Shown here piece by piece: positions 26,394 to 35,762 of a DNA stretch of 64,000 bases. Positions within the stretch are counted from its first letter, which is position 1; each line of letters opens with the position of its first letter. Made by a program: the position numbers and the translations under genes. The stretch comes from Mesorhizobium sp. 113-3-3 (lineage in GTDB: Bacteria; Pseudomonadota; Alphaproteobacteria; Rhizobiales; Rhizobiaceae), in contig NZ_AP023243.1 of the NCBI RefSeq assembly GCF_016756495.1, positions 7,010,501 through 7,074,500 on the forward strand, read 5' to 3'. Under the pieces are notes generated by a model. It was not told where the DNA came from, did no database searches, and saw only the letters and a program-made list of their open reading frames with translations.

Positions 26394-27401
26394 TCACTGC
26401 GCCGCGAATTCCGCCGGGTCGAAGTCGTACTGCTTCGAGCAGAATTCGCAGGCGACATGGATGCCGCCGTCCTCGGTCGAGTCCTTGATCTCCTGCGCGG
26501 AGAAGCCCTCGAGGATACCGCGGATCTTGTCGCGCGAGCATGAGCACTGGTCGGCGACGGGAACGCCGCCGAAGACGCGCACGCCATGCTCGTGGAACAG
26601 GCGATAGAGCAGCCGTTCGGCGCCGATCGTCGGGTCGATCAGCTCGGTCGGCTCGATCGTGCCGAGCAGCGCCAGCAATTCCTGCCAGGAATTGTCCGCC
26701 GGATCATGGATCTCCTCGCGCGGATCGCCGTCGCCGCCCGGCAGGTCCGGAATGCGCATGCGTTCGGGCGACTGCGGCAGGAACTGCGCCAGGATGCCGC
26801 CGGCGCGCCATTGTTCGCGCGCGCCGCCAGGGCCTGGCGTCAACAGCTTGGCCACGGACAGCCTGATATCCGTCGGGATCTGCTCCGACTGGCGGAAATA
26901 GGTGCGCGCCGCATCTTCCAGCGTTTCGCCATCGAGCTGGACGATGCCTTGATAGCGCTGCGTATGGGCGCCCTGGTCGATGGTCAGCGCCAGCACGCCG
27001 CTGCCGAGCAGCGTCTGCTGGGACGTTTCGCCTGCAGCGATCAAGGCCTCGAGCCGATCGGCATCGAAGCGCGCATAGGCGCGCAGCGCCGACGGCGTCG
27101 AAAAATCCGCCACCAGCATGTCGACCGGCCCGTCGGTGCGGGTCTGCAGGATGAACTTGCCCTCGAATTTGAGCGAGGTGCCGAGCAGCACCGTCAGCAC
27201 ACAGGCTTCCGCCAGCAGGCGGGCGACCGGCTCGGGATAGTCGTGGCGGCTGAGGATGGCGTCGAGCATCGGCCCGAGCTGGACGGTACGGCCGCGCACG
27301 TCGAGCGGGCCGACCTCGAACGGGACGACATGGTCGTCGCCGGCATAGCCGAACTCGCCGAGTTTGGGGTGATGTTCAGTCACTTGATGCGTTTCCAACA
27401 T
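26394..27401 (-). CDS. hslO: Redox-regulated chaperone Hsp33
   Basis: A 335-residue protein read from ATG 27401 (MLETHQVTEHHPKLGEFGYA). The zinc-binding redox switch is intact: Cys 286 and Cys 288 in DQCSCSR and Cys 318 and Cys 321 in CEFCSKQYDF. Upstream are LLGSGVLALTIDQG and the YFRQSEQIPT motif of the chaperone domain. Oxidation of the cysteines releases zinc and turns on holdase activity. It is 136 bp downstream of argF on the same strand and may be expressed separately. Confidence 0.93.
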   Translation of the reverse strand: MLETHQVTEHHPKLGEFGYAGDDHVVPFEVGPLDVRGRTVQLGPMLDAILSRHDYPEPVARLLAEACVLTVLLGTSLKFEGKFILQTRTDGPVDMLVADFSTPSALRAYARFDADRLEALIAAGETSQQTLLGSGVLALTIDQGAHTQRYQGIVQLDGETLEDAARTYFRQSEQIPTDIRLSVAKLLTPGPGGAREQWRAGGILAQFLPQSPERMRIPDLPGGDGDPREEIHDPADNSWQELLALLGTIEPTELIDPTIGAERLLYRLFHEHGVRVFGGVPVADQCSCSRDKIRGILEGFSAQEIKDSTEDGGIHVACEFCSKQYDFDPAEFAAQ

Positions 27402-27537
27402 GACAAAGCTCCAGGGCGCGGCCATGCCGCCCCCTGGGGTGCATGCGTCCAAACGCGCTTGATTTGCGTGATGCGGCGCAGATAGGCATCGCGCCCCCGC
27501 AGATCAAGCGCCCAGACCTTTCAAAGCCCAAGCCACC

Positions 27538-28449
<912 letters not shown>

Positions 28450-28465
28450 CGGCAATTTTCCGGAA

Positions 28466-29665
28466 TTACTTCGCGGCGGCCACGGCGATGGCATCCGCCA
28501 GGCCTTTGGCACCGGCGCGGATGCGGTTGAGCGCTTCGTGGATCTCGGCGTCGGTGACCGTGAGCGGTGGTAGCAGGCGAATGACGTTGTCACCAGCCGG
28601 AACCGCCAGCAAATGCTGGTCACGCAGCGCCATGTTCACCTTGGTGTTGGGCATGGCGCATTTGAGCCCAAGCATCAGCCCGGTTCCCCTGATGTCTTCA
28701 ATGACATCGGGGAATTCGTCGGCGATCGCCGCCAGGCCCTGCTTCATCAGCAATGCCTTGCGCTGGACATCCTCGAGGAAGCCGTCCTCCAGCACCACAT
28801 CGAGCACGGCGTTGCCGACAGCCATGGCCAGCGGATTGCCGCCGAAGGTGGTGCCGTGCACGCCCGACGTCATACCGACCACGGCCTCGTCGGTGGCCAG
28901 GCAGGCGCCCATCGGGAAGCCGCCGCCAATACCCTTGGCGATCGCCATGATGTCGGGCGTCACGCCTGACCATTCATGCGCGAACAGCTTGCCGGTGCGG
29001 CCGATGCCGCACTGGACCTCGTCATAGATCAACAGCAGGCCGTGCTGGTCGCAAAGCTGCCGCAGCCGCTTCAGCGACTGCGTCGGAACCGGGCGGATGC
29101 CGCCCTCGCCCTGCACCGGTTCGATCAGGATCGCGGCGGTCTCCGGCGTGATCGCCTTCTCGGCGGCATCGATGTCGTCGAAGCCGACCTGGTCGAAGCC
29201 TTCGACCTTCGGGCCGAAGCCTTCGAGGTATTTGTACTGGCCGCCGGCCGCGATGGTGGCCAGCGTGCGGCCATGGAAGGCGCCTTCGAAGGTGATGACG
29301 CGGAAGCGCTCGGGATGGCCCTTGACGAAATGGTAGCGCCGCGCCGTCTTGATCGCGCATTCCAGCGCCTCGGCGCCGGAATTGGTGAAGAACACCTTGT
29401 CGGCAAAGGTGGCGTCGGCCAGGCGCTCGCCCAGCCGGCTCTGTCCCGGAATCTCGTAGAGATTGGAGACGTGCCAGAGTTTTCCCGCCTGCTCGGTGAG
29501 AGCCGCGACCAGGTGCGGATGGCTGTGGCCGAGCGAATTGACCGCGATGCCGCCGGCAAAATCGAGATATCGCTCGCCTTTGTCGGTAACCAGCCAGGTT
29601 CCTTCCCCATGGTCGAAAGCCAGGGGAGCGCGAGCAAAGGTCTCGTAAAGCGCCGAACCGCTCAT
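28466..29665 (-). CDS. argD: Acetylornithine aminotransferase
   Basis: A 399-residue class III PLP aminotransferase. Visible are the [11 protein letters not shown] cofactor motif, [13 protein letters not shown] and the PLP lysine Lys 244 in [13 protein letters not shown], as well as [11 protein letters not shown]. It transaminates N-acetylglutamate semialdehyde in arginine synthesis. It is the first gene of argDF. A short Arg-rich frame and a terminator lie directly upstream, suggesting attenuation. Confidence 0.94.
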   Translation of the reverse strand: MSGSALYETFARAPLAFDHGEGTWLVTDKGERYLDFAGGIAVNSLGHSHPHLVAALTEQAGKLWHVSNLYEIPGQSRLGERLADATFADKVFFTNSGAEALECAIKTARRYHFVKGHPERFRVITFEGAFHGRTLATIAAGGQYKYLEGFGPKVEGFDQVGFDDIDAAEKAITPETAAILIEPVQGEGGIRPVPTQSLKRLRQLCDQHGLLLIYDEVQCGIGRTGKLFAHEWSGVTPDIMAIAKGIGGGFPMGACLATDEAVVGMTSGVHGTTFGGNPLAMAVGNAVLDVVLEDGFLEDVQRKALLMKQGLAAIADEFPDVIEDIRGTGLMLGLKCAMPNTKVNMALRDQHLLAVPAGDNVIRLLPPLTVTDAEIHEALNRIRAGAKGLADAIAVAAAK

Positions 29666-29690
29666 TATATGCGTCTCCGGTACCGGAAAA

Positions 29691-29807
29691 TCAAAAAAGC
29701 CGCCAAAGCGGCGGCCTTGTGCGGCTTATCGTGTTTTTCGGCCATGAAGTCAACGAAAACGTCGCGTAGTGGCACGCGATAAGCCCCCTAACTCGACGCC
29801 GGCTCAT
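29691..29807 (-). CDS. Candidate Arg-rich leader peptide upstream of argD
   Basis: A 38-codon frame from ATG 29807 starting [14 protein letters not shown] and ending PPLWRLF. Seven of its residues are Arg and four of them lie within the first seven codons. Its last codons and stop form the terminator hairpin that precedes argD by about 25 bases. The layout of Arg codons, alternative stems and terminator is that of a transcription attenuator, but translation is unproven and no strong ribosome binding site is seen. Confidence 0.45.
   Translation of the reverse strand: MSRRRVRGLIACHYATFSLTSWPKNTISRTRPPLWRLF
29692..29720 (-). terminator. Intrinsic terminator (attenuator) before argD
   Basis: On the minus strand GCCGCC-GCTTT-GGCGGC is followed by TTTTTT: a 6-bp GC stem and U-run ending about 25 bases before the argD start. 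Upstream, GGCTTATCG..TG and CACGATAAGCC can form a competing long stem. Confidence 0.7.
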
Positions 29808-30022
29808 GAGCGACCGGGCAAGTTGGGGAAAACCGAAAAAACCGATTCGTGTTGCACTTGGGACTCTTGTCACCGAGTCAGCGCATAAGGTAATTGTAGT
29901 CGAGAAATAACTAGATTTCGTGCGGCGGACCTAATCACCAGATATATGTGGTGTCTGCCCCAGCAAGGTTGCTGGGTCGGGAAGGGATTCCGATTGCGCA
30001 CGGTTAGCAGGAGCGCGGTCTC
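29808..30022. promoter_or_regulatory. argD-gcrA divergent promoter region with four GANTC sites
   Basis: GANTC (CcrM methylation) sites are at 29844-29848, 29862-29866, 29875-29879 and 29986-29990; the first three fall within 36 bp. The region must hold the promoters of the argDF leader (minus) and gcrA (plus). Clustering of CcrM sites is characteristic of promoters under GcrA/CcrM cell-cycle control. Confidence 0.6.
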
Positions 30023-30541
30023 ATGAACTGGACTGACGAGCGGGTCGAACTTCTCAGGAAACTGTGGTCGGAGGGTCTGAGCGCAAGCCAGATTGCTGCC
30101 CAGCTTGGAGGGGTGAGCCGAAATGCCGTCATCGGCAAGGTGCATCGACTGAAGCTGTCGGGCCGCGGCCGTGCAACGGCAACGCCGGCACGCCAGAAGA
30201 AGGCCACACAGGGCTCGACCGTCCAGAAGTCGGTGGCGCGCGCCGCAAGCACGGCCCGCCACGTCACGACATCGATCGGCGCGACCGCCCTTCAGACGCA
30301 ATTCGACGCCGAGCCGGTGGTGCGGCACTATATCCGTCCGGTCGAGAACGTCGTGGTACCGATCTCACGGCACCTGCAGCTCGTCGAGCTGACCGAGCGG
30401 ACCTGCAAATGGCCGAACGGCGATCCGCTGTCGGAAGACTTCAACTTCTGCGGCAACGAGGCTGCCGAAACGGGGCCTTATTGCAAGTATCACGCGCGTG
30501 TGGCCTTCCAGCCGGCGGCGGAGCGGAGACGCAATCGCTGA
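30023..30541 (+). CDS. gcrA: Cell-cycle transcription regulator GcrA
   Basis: A 172-residue protein with the GcrA N-terminal helix-turn-helix, starting MNWTDERVELLRKLWSEGLS and continuing LGGVSRNAVIGKVHRLKLSG. A variable basic linker follows. The C-terminal sigma-70-interacting region is around TCKWPNGDP, with Cys residues in FNFCGNEA and PYCKYH. GcrA works with sigma-70 at promoters methylated at GANTC. Four such sites lie in its own upstream region. It is specific to alphaproteobacteria. Confidence 0.95.
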   Translation: MNWTDERVELLRKLWSEGLSASQIAAQLGGVSRNAVIGKVHRLKLSGRGRATATPARQKKATQGSTVQKSVARAASTARHVTTSIGATALQTQFDAEPVVRHYIRPVENVVVPISRHLQLVELTERTCKWPNGDPLSEDFNFCGNEAAETGPYCKYHARVAFQPAAERRRNR

Positions 30542-30552
30542 AGGGAATAGGG

Positions 30553-30580
30553 CAGTAAGGCAGTAGGGCAATATGTTTTG
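30553..30580. repeat. Degenerate inverted copies of the octamer repeat
   Basis: GGCAGTAA, GGCAGTAG and GGCAATAT are three successive near-copies of GGCAGTAG, the reverse complement of the CTACTGCC unit repeated downstream. Together they could pair with the array as a large hairpin after gcrA. Confidence 0.6.
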
Positions 30581-30609
30581 AGCCGCGCTGATGAGCGCCT
30601 TATCTCAAC

Positions 30610-30705
30610 CTACTGCCCTACTGCCCTACTGCCCTACTGCCCTACTGCCCTACTGCCCTACTGCCCTACTGCCCTACTGCCCTACTGCCCTACTGCCCTA
30701 CTGCC
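30610..30705. repeat. Octanucleotide microsatellite, 12 perfect CTACTGCC units
   Basis: Twelve uninterrupted 8-bp units lie between the converging gcrA and corA genes. The unit is not a multiple of three and no gene runs through it. It should be prone to slipped-strand length change. Confidence 0.95.
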
Positions 30706-30710
30706 TACCC

Positions 30711-31718
30711 TCACAGCCACCCATTCTTGCGGAACCGCCAGTAGAGAAACGCGCAGATCGCCGCGATGGTGGCGAGCACAATCGGGTAGCCATATTCCAT
30801 CTTCAGTTCCGGCATGTCGGTGAAGTTCATGCCGTAGATGCCGGCGAAGGCCGTCGGCACCGCCAGTATGGCCGCCCAGGAGGCGAGTTTCTTCGAGATC
30901 GCCGTTTCCTGGCTTTGACCGACCAGCAGGCTGGCCTCGAAGGCAAAGGCCAGCACCTCGCGCAGACTGTCGATCTTTTCCTGGACGGTGCGGATGTGGT
31001 CGGTCACGTCGCGGAACAGCGGATGCATGGCTGAATGGATCTGCGGCAGGTCGGCGCTGGTCAACCGGCGGCAGACTTCCACCAGCGGAAGTGCCGCGTT
31101 GCGCAGGCGCAGCAGATCGCGGCGCAGCATATAGAGCCGCTCGATGTCAGGACCGGTCATCGGCTTCAGAAGAACCCTGTCCTCGATCGCCTCGACCTCG
31201 TCCTCGATCTGCTCGAGCACGGGCATGTAGTTGTCGACGATGAAATCGAGAATGGCATAGAGGACGAAATCCTCGCCCTTGGCCAGCGAATGCGGGCAGC
31301 TTTCCCAGTGCTGGCGCACGGCGGCGTAGGACGTCGATGGGCCGTGCCTGACGCTGACGATATAGCCCGAACCGACGAACAGATGCGTCTCGCCGAAAGT
31401 CACCCGTCCTTCGATCAATTGCGCGGTGCGGGCGACGATGAACAGCGCATCGCCATATTGCTCGATCTTCGGCCGCTGGTGTGGATGCTCGGCATCCTCG
31501 ATCGCCAGCTCATGCAGATGGAACTGCGCCTGGACGCGCAACAGGAGCTCGCGATCGGGTTCGAGCAGCCCGATCCAGACGACGTGTCCCGATTTCTTGG
31601 CCCATTCGCCGGCTTCCTCGATCGGAATGTCGGCGATACGCCGCCCGGCCGTGTACACGCTGGAGGCGATGATGCCTGATGTCGGCGCCGCGGGCTTGAA
31701 CTCTCGGACATATTCCAT
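30711..31718 (-). CDS. corA: CorA family divalent cation (Mg2+) transporter
   Basis: A 335-residue protein read from ATG 31718 with AGGAGG upstream (MEYVREFKPAA). A long N-terminal cytoplasmic domain with helical coiled segments (about 1-270) precedes two C-terminal transmembrane helices. The first ends with the signature YGMNFTDMPEL (GMN motif), followed by the second helix and a short basic tail FRKNGWL. CorA forms pentameric Mg2+/Co2+ channels. It lies about 95 bp downstream of phoU on the same strand. Its stop is 6 bp from the octamer repeat. Confidence 0.92.
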   Translation of the reverse strand: MEYVREFKPAAPTSGIIASSVYTAGRRIADIPIEEAGEWAKKSGHVVWIGLLEPDRELLLRVQAQFHLHELAIEDAEHPHQRPKIEQYGDALFIVARTAQLIEGRVTFGETHLFVGSGYIVSVRHGPSTSYAAVRQHWESCPHSLAKGEDFVLYAILDFIVDNYMPVLEQIEDEVEAIEDRVLLKPMTGPDIERLYMLRRDLLRLRNAALPLVEVCRRLTSADLPQIHSAMHPLFRDVTDHIRTVQEKIDSLREVLAFAFEASLLVGQSQETAISKKLASWAAILAVPTAFAGIYGMNFTDMPELKMEYGYPIVLATIAAICAFLYWRFRKNGWL

Positions 31719-31814
31719 CGCAGCCTCCTGGACGCAGGACCTTATCAAGGCCTGAGAAGCTTAACGCCGGGATAGTTTAGCGCAATATGATCTAGCGTTC
31801 GAGTGGACGAACGT

Positions 31815-32540
31815 TCATTTCGCCGGAAGCGGCGCCGAAAGGCTGATCTTGTCCGTCTTGTCGCCTTTCGGCCGCTCGGCCGGCATCTGGTCGCCGGTGA
31901 CGATGTAGTAGATGGTCTCGGCGATGTTGGTGGCATGATCGCCGATGCGTTCGATGTTCTTGGCGCAGAACAGCAGATGCGTGCAGGGCGTGATGTTGCG
32001 CGGATCTTCCATCATGTAGGTTAGCAATTCGCGAAACAGCGACGTGTACATCGCATCGATCTGGTCGTCACGGTCGCGCACGAAGCCGATCTTGTCGACC
32101 GAGCGCGAGGCGTAGACGTCGAGCACTTCCTTGAGCTGGGTCAGCGCCAAATTGGCCAGGGCCTCCAGGCCGCGGAACAGGCTGGTCGGCTGGCGGCCGT
32201 CGGTGACGGCGACCACCCGCTTGGCGACGTTCTTGCCGAGGTCGCCGACCCGTTCGAGGTCGGCCGAAATGCGGATGGCGCCGACGATCTCGCGCAGGTC
32301 CGTCGCCATCGGCTGGCGCTTGGCGATGATGATGATCGCCTTGTCGTCGATCTCGCGCTGGCCGTCATCCAGCACGGCGTCGTCGTTGATGACCTTCTGG
32401 GCCAGCCCCGGATCGGCATTGACGAGAGCGGCGACCGCCTGCTCGACCATGCGCTCGGCATGGCCGCCCATCGCCGCGATACGCTTCGACAGGTATTTCA
32501 GCTCCTCGTCATAGGCGCTCATTATGTGCACGGACTGCAT
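31815..32540 (-). CDS. phoU: Phosphate signalling protein PhoU
   Basis: A 241-residue all-helical protein with two PhoU repeats, each with its metal-binding acidic motif: ISADLERVGDLGKNVAKR in the first and CAKNIERIGDHATNIAE in the second. The start MQSVHIMSAYDEELKYL matches rhizobial PhoU proteins; an in-frame ATG at 32522 is the alternative. PhoU links the Pst phosphate transporter to the PhoR kinase. It follows phoR by 114 bp. The pstSCAB genes that often lie between them are absent. Confidence 0.95.
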   Translation of the reverse strand: MQSVHIMSAYDEELKYLSKRIAAMGGHAERMVEQAVAALVNADPGLAQKVINDDAVLDDGQREIDDKAIIIIAKRQPMATDLREIVGAIRISADLERVGDLGKNVAKRVVAVTDGRQPTSLFRGLEALANLALTQLKEVLDVYASRSVDKIGFVRDRDDQIDAMYTSLFRELLTYMMEDPRNITPCTHLLFCAKNIERIGDHATNIAETIYYIVTGDQMPAERPKGDKTDKISLSAPLPAK

Positions 32541-32654
32541 GGATGAAATGCCTTCCCACGGGTTCTTGATCTTGAGTCGTTTCCTCGAATCCCCGCTGAT
32601 ACGCTAGCCGGATGACAGAAAAAAGAAACGGTTCCAGGGAAAACTAGGGCAGTA

Positions 32655-33920
32655 TCAGTGCGTCGGCAAATGAACCGCGAAGGCGGCGCCCTTGCCGACC
32701 TCGGATTTGATCGTCAGCCTGGCATTGTGGCGCGTCAGGATGTGCTTGACGATCGACAGGCCAAGGCCGGTGCCTTTCTGGGTCCGGCTGGTTTCGACGT
32801 CGATGCGGTAGAAGCGCTCGGTGATGCGCGGAATGTGCTCCTCGGGAATGCCGGGGCCGAAATCCCGGATGGTGACGTCGATGCCGGGTTCGGAACCGTC
32901 ATCGGCATGCGTGATCGACACCACGACGCGGCCGCCGGACTGGCCGTATTTGCAAGCGTTTTCCAGCAAGTTCTCGAACACCTGGAACAGCTCGTCACGA
33001 TCGCCGGGCACATTGAGAGATCCCTTGGCGAAATCGCGCTCGATGACGACGCTGTTTTCACGGGCAAGCGGAGCCAGTGAATCGATGACGCTGTCGACGG
33101 TCTGGCGCAGGTCGACCTCGGTTCCCGGCTTCAGATAGGGCTTCATCTCCAGCCGGGACAACGACAGGAGGTCATCGATCAGGCGCGCCATGCGGCCGGT
33201 CTGGTTCTGCATGATCTGCAGGAATTGGTCGCGCGCCGCCGGATCGTTGCGGGCCGGTCCGCGCAGCGTTTCGATGAAACCGGCGATCGAGGCGAGCGGA
33301 GTGCGCAATTCGTGGCTGGCATTGGCGATGAAATCGGCGCGCATGCGGTCGATCCTGCGCGTTTCGCTCTGATCCTTGAACACCAGCACATAGAGGTCGG
33401 TGCCGTGCCCGACCGAGGACGCGCTGACCCGGTAGGCCCGTTCGACCGGCAGCTTCTCGGTATAGTCGACGACATCGGAGGCGATCGTGCCCGACAGCAC
33501 GCTGTCGAGCAGGGACTGCATTTCCGGCGCCCGGAATTTCAGCGGCAGCGACAGGCCCGGTGCGATGCCGCCGAAAGCCGCAAAGGCGGCGGCGTTGGCA
33601 TGGACGATGGTGGCGGAGCGGTCGAAAATGATCAGCGGGTCGGCGACGGCCGCCGCCAGATATTCGCCCGACAGGCGCTGCAGGCCGATCGCCTCGATCG
33701 CCGCGATATTCTCGCCGTACTGGCGCAGGCCCGCGGCCGGCAGCATCGCGGCGAAGAGCAACAGGAGCAGCGCCGGCACCAGCACGTAGGCGGAAATATT
33801 GGCAAAGGCAAAAGCTGTCAGAACCGCGACGACACCGGCCGCAAGCAGCCAGCGGCTGTGCCATAGCCGGATGGCCATGGCTTGCGCCACACTTGCCTGC
33901 TCTGCGCTTTGCTCAGCCAT
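32655..33920 (-). CDS. phoR: Phosphate-regulon-type sensor histidine kinase PhoR
   Basis: A 421-residue membrane kinase with two close N-terminal helices (about 28-65), a PAS-like region (about 90-195), the HisKA box DFIANASHELRTPLASIAGF, and an ATPase domain with NLLENACKYG, RDFGPGIP and GTGLGLSIVKH. The short N-terminal membrane hairpin with cytoplasmic PAS fits PhoR rather than a periplasmic sensor. It is adjacent to phoU and divergent from ppk2. No phoB is present in the window. Confidence 0.88.
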   Translation of the reverse strand: MAEQSAEQASVAQAMAIRLWHSRWLLAAGVVAVLTAFAFANISAYVLVPALLLLLFAAMLPAAGLRQYGENIAAIEAIGLQRLSGEYLAAAVADPLIIFDRSATIVHANAAAFAAFGGIAPGLSLPLKFRAPEMQSLLDSVLSGTIASDVVDYTEKLPVERAYRVSASSVGHGTDLYVLVFKDQSETRRIDRMRADFIANASHELRTPLASIAGFIETLRGPARNDPAARDQFLQIMQNQTGRMARLIDDLLSLSRLEMKPYLKPGTEVDLRQTVDSVIDSLAPLARENSVVIERDFAKGSLNVPGDRDELFQVFENLLENACKYGQSGGRVVVSITHADDGSEPGIDVTIRDFGPGIPEEHIPRITERFYRIDVETSRTQKGTGLGLSIVKHILTRHNARLTIKSEVGKGAAFAVHLPTH

Positions 33921-34033
33921 CCGCGCGTCCTATAGCCCTCTCGGGCGCTGTCCGGCCGTATGGCAACTTCCTGCTAGACCGGCATGGAGGCTCCCAATAG
34001 CATGAGTCCGTAAGCTGAAAAGGGTTCGTCGCG

Positions 34034-34942
34034 ATGAAAAAAGCCAAGGAAACTCCCGCAACACCGACGTCAGGTCCGTTGAAGATCAAGATCGACGGCA
34101 AGGAGCGGGAGTTCGACATCGAGAATCCCGAGCTTCCGGACTGGGTGGAGGCCAACAAGCTGACCGCGGGCGGCTACCCATACGACAAGAAGATGAAGAG
34201 CGACGAGTATGACGAGACGCTCGAGAAATTGCAGATCGAACTGGTCAAGGCGCAGGCATGGCTGCAGGCGACCGGCAAGCGGGTGATGGCGCTGTTCGAG
34301 GGCCGCGACGCCGCCGGCAAGGGCGGCACGATCTTCGTGGTGCGCCAGTATCTCAACCCGCGCACGGCGCGCAACGTGGCGCTGACCAAGCCAACCCCGA
34401 CCGAACTGGGACAATGGTACTACCAGCGTTATGTCGATCATTTCCCCACGGCGGGCGAATTCGTCACCTTCGACCGTTCCTGGTACAACCGCGCCGGCGT
34501 CGAGCCGGTGATGGGCTTCTGCACGCCGGAGCAGCATGAGAAGTTTCTCGACGAGACGCCGCATTTCGAACGGATGATCGTCAACGACGGCATCCACTTC
34601 TTCAAATTCTGGCTGAACATCGGCCGGGAAACGCAACTCGAGCGCTTTCACGATCGCCGCTACAGCCCTCTGAAGAGCTGGAAGTTCTCGCCCATCGATA
34701 TCGCCGGTATCACCAAATGGGACGACTACACCAAGGCGCGCGACAGCATGTTCGAGCGCACCCACAAGGAGTTCGCGCCATGGATCATCGTGCGGGCCAA
34801 TGACAAGCGCCGCGCCCGGCTGGCGGTGATGCGGCGGATCCTGCTGTCGCTGCCCTACGAGGGGCGCGATCTCGATATCGTCGGCAAGGAAGACAAGAAG
34901 ATCATCGGCGAAGGGCCGTCATTCCTCGGCAAGCAAGACTGA
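34034..34942 (+). CDS. ppk2: Polyphosphate kinase 2 (PPK2 class I)
   Basis: A 302-residue P-loop kinase. Walker A is [13 protein letters not shown] (about 93-105), the lid/substrate part includes [12 protein letters not shown], and Walker B is [21 protein letters not shown]2 enzymes phosphorylate nucleoside diphosphates from polyphosphate or run the reverse reaction. The length and single PPK2 domain indicate class I. It is divergent from phoR, a fitting context for phosphate storage. Confidence 0.93.
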   Translation: MKKAKETPATPTSGPLKIKIDGKEREFDIENPELPDWVEANKLTAGGYPYDKKMKSDEYDETLEKLQIELVKAQAWLQATGKRVMALFEGRDAAGKGGTIFVVRQYLNPRTARNVALTKPTPTELGQWYYQRYVDHFPTAGEFVTFDRSWYNRAGVEPVMGFCTPEQHEKFLDETPHFERMIVNDGIHFFKFWLNIGRETQLERFHDRRYSPLKSWKFSPIDIAGITKWDDYTKARDSMFERTHKEFAPWIIVRANDKRRARLAVMRRILLSLPYEGRDLDIVGKEDKKIIGEGPSFLGKQD

Positions 34943-34997
34943 CGCTTACTGCGCCGCGGGGCCAATGGGCAGCGCGGCGCAGATTCTTCCGGATCGT

Positions 34998-35762
34998 TCA
35001 GGCTGCCAGCCGGGCGATCCGCTGCAGGCGACGTAGCGTGGTGTCGTCCTGCAACGCCTGCTGAAACAGCGATATCTCCTGGTCGATGCGGTCGCACAGC
35101 GCGCCGGTGTTGCCCTTGAGCAGGCCGCGGGTCTGCAGCAAGGCGGCGACCGGCTTCTTGGCGAGTTGCCTTGCGCGGCCGAGTGTCGCCTCTTCCACGC
35201 CGTCATGCACGATCTCGGCGACGAGGCCGAGTGCCCTCGCGTCCTCGGCGTGGAGCGTGTCGCCGAGACAAAAGAAGCGGAAGGCGCCGGCATAGCCGAG
35301 CTTCTGTGGCGCCAGGATGCTGGTCGCCGCGTCCGGCACAAGGCCGAAATCGACGAACGGCACCCGGAACGTGCTTTCATTCGAGGCGATCACCATGTCG
35401 CAGTGGAACAGGATGGTGCAACCGACGCCGACGGCATCGCCGTCGACGCAGGCGAGGATTGGCTTGGGGAACGTCGCCAGCGTGCGGAACATGTCGGTGA
35501 CGGCGGCGATCAGCTTCTGATGCTTGGTGGCGTCGAGGAATTCGGAAAAGTCGCCGCCAAGGCAGAAGCAGCCTGCCAGGCCACGCAGCACGACGACACG
35601 CACCTCGTCATTGTCGGCGGCTTCATGGAATGTCCTGGCAAGGCTCTCATAGGCCCTTCTGTCGAGCACCGGCCGGCCGTCATTCGACGACACGGTGACG
35701 ATCAGCGTGTGGTTGCGCAGTTCCGGTTGCGGGTGCGGGTTCATGGCGGTGTCCAACGTCAT
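34998..35762 (-). CDS. Crotonase-fold protein coupled to luxI (enoyl-CoA isomerase-type site)
   Basis: A 254-residue protein from ATG 35762, preceded by GAGGAGGG and overlapping the acyl-homoserine-lactone synthase stop by 4 bases. Crotonase oxyanion segments CFCLGGDFSEF and DGDAVGVGC are present. The two hydratase glutamates are missing: GVGCTILFHCD has Thr where hydratases have Glu, and VPFVDFGLVPD has Phe in place of the PE. Asp 144 in VPDAATS matches the acidic residue of PaaG/ECI-type delta3-delta2-enoyl-CoA isomerases. It may set the double-bond position of an acyl chain used by the synthase; this is inference from context and active site. Confidence 0.85.
   Translation of the reverse strand: MTLDTAMNPHPQPELRNHTLIVTVSSNDGRPVLDRRAYESLARTFHEAADNDEVRVVVLRGLAGCFCLGGDFSEFLDATKHQKLIAAVTDMFRTLATFPKPILACVDGDAVGVGCTILFHCDMVIASNESTFRVPFVDFGLVPDAATSILAPQKLGYAGAFRFFCLGDTLHAEDARALGLVAEIVHDGVEEATLGRARQLAKKPVAALLQTRGLLKGNTGALCDRIDQEISLFQQALQDDTTLRRLQRIARLAA

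Noticed and set aside
30610..30705. CRISPR-like array
   Set aside because: Units are 8 bp with no spacers and no cas genes are nearby; it is a simple tandem repeat.
30578..31034. Plus-strand frames with LLPYCPTA peptide repeats
   Set aside because: They are translations of the octamer microsatellite in several frames, with no start site or domain.
33921..34033. Pho box between phoR and ppk2
   Set aside because: A single CTGTCCG was seen but no second direct repeat at 11-bp spacing, so no PhoB site is claimed.
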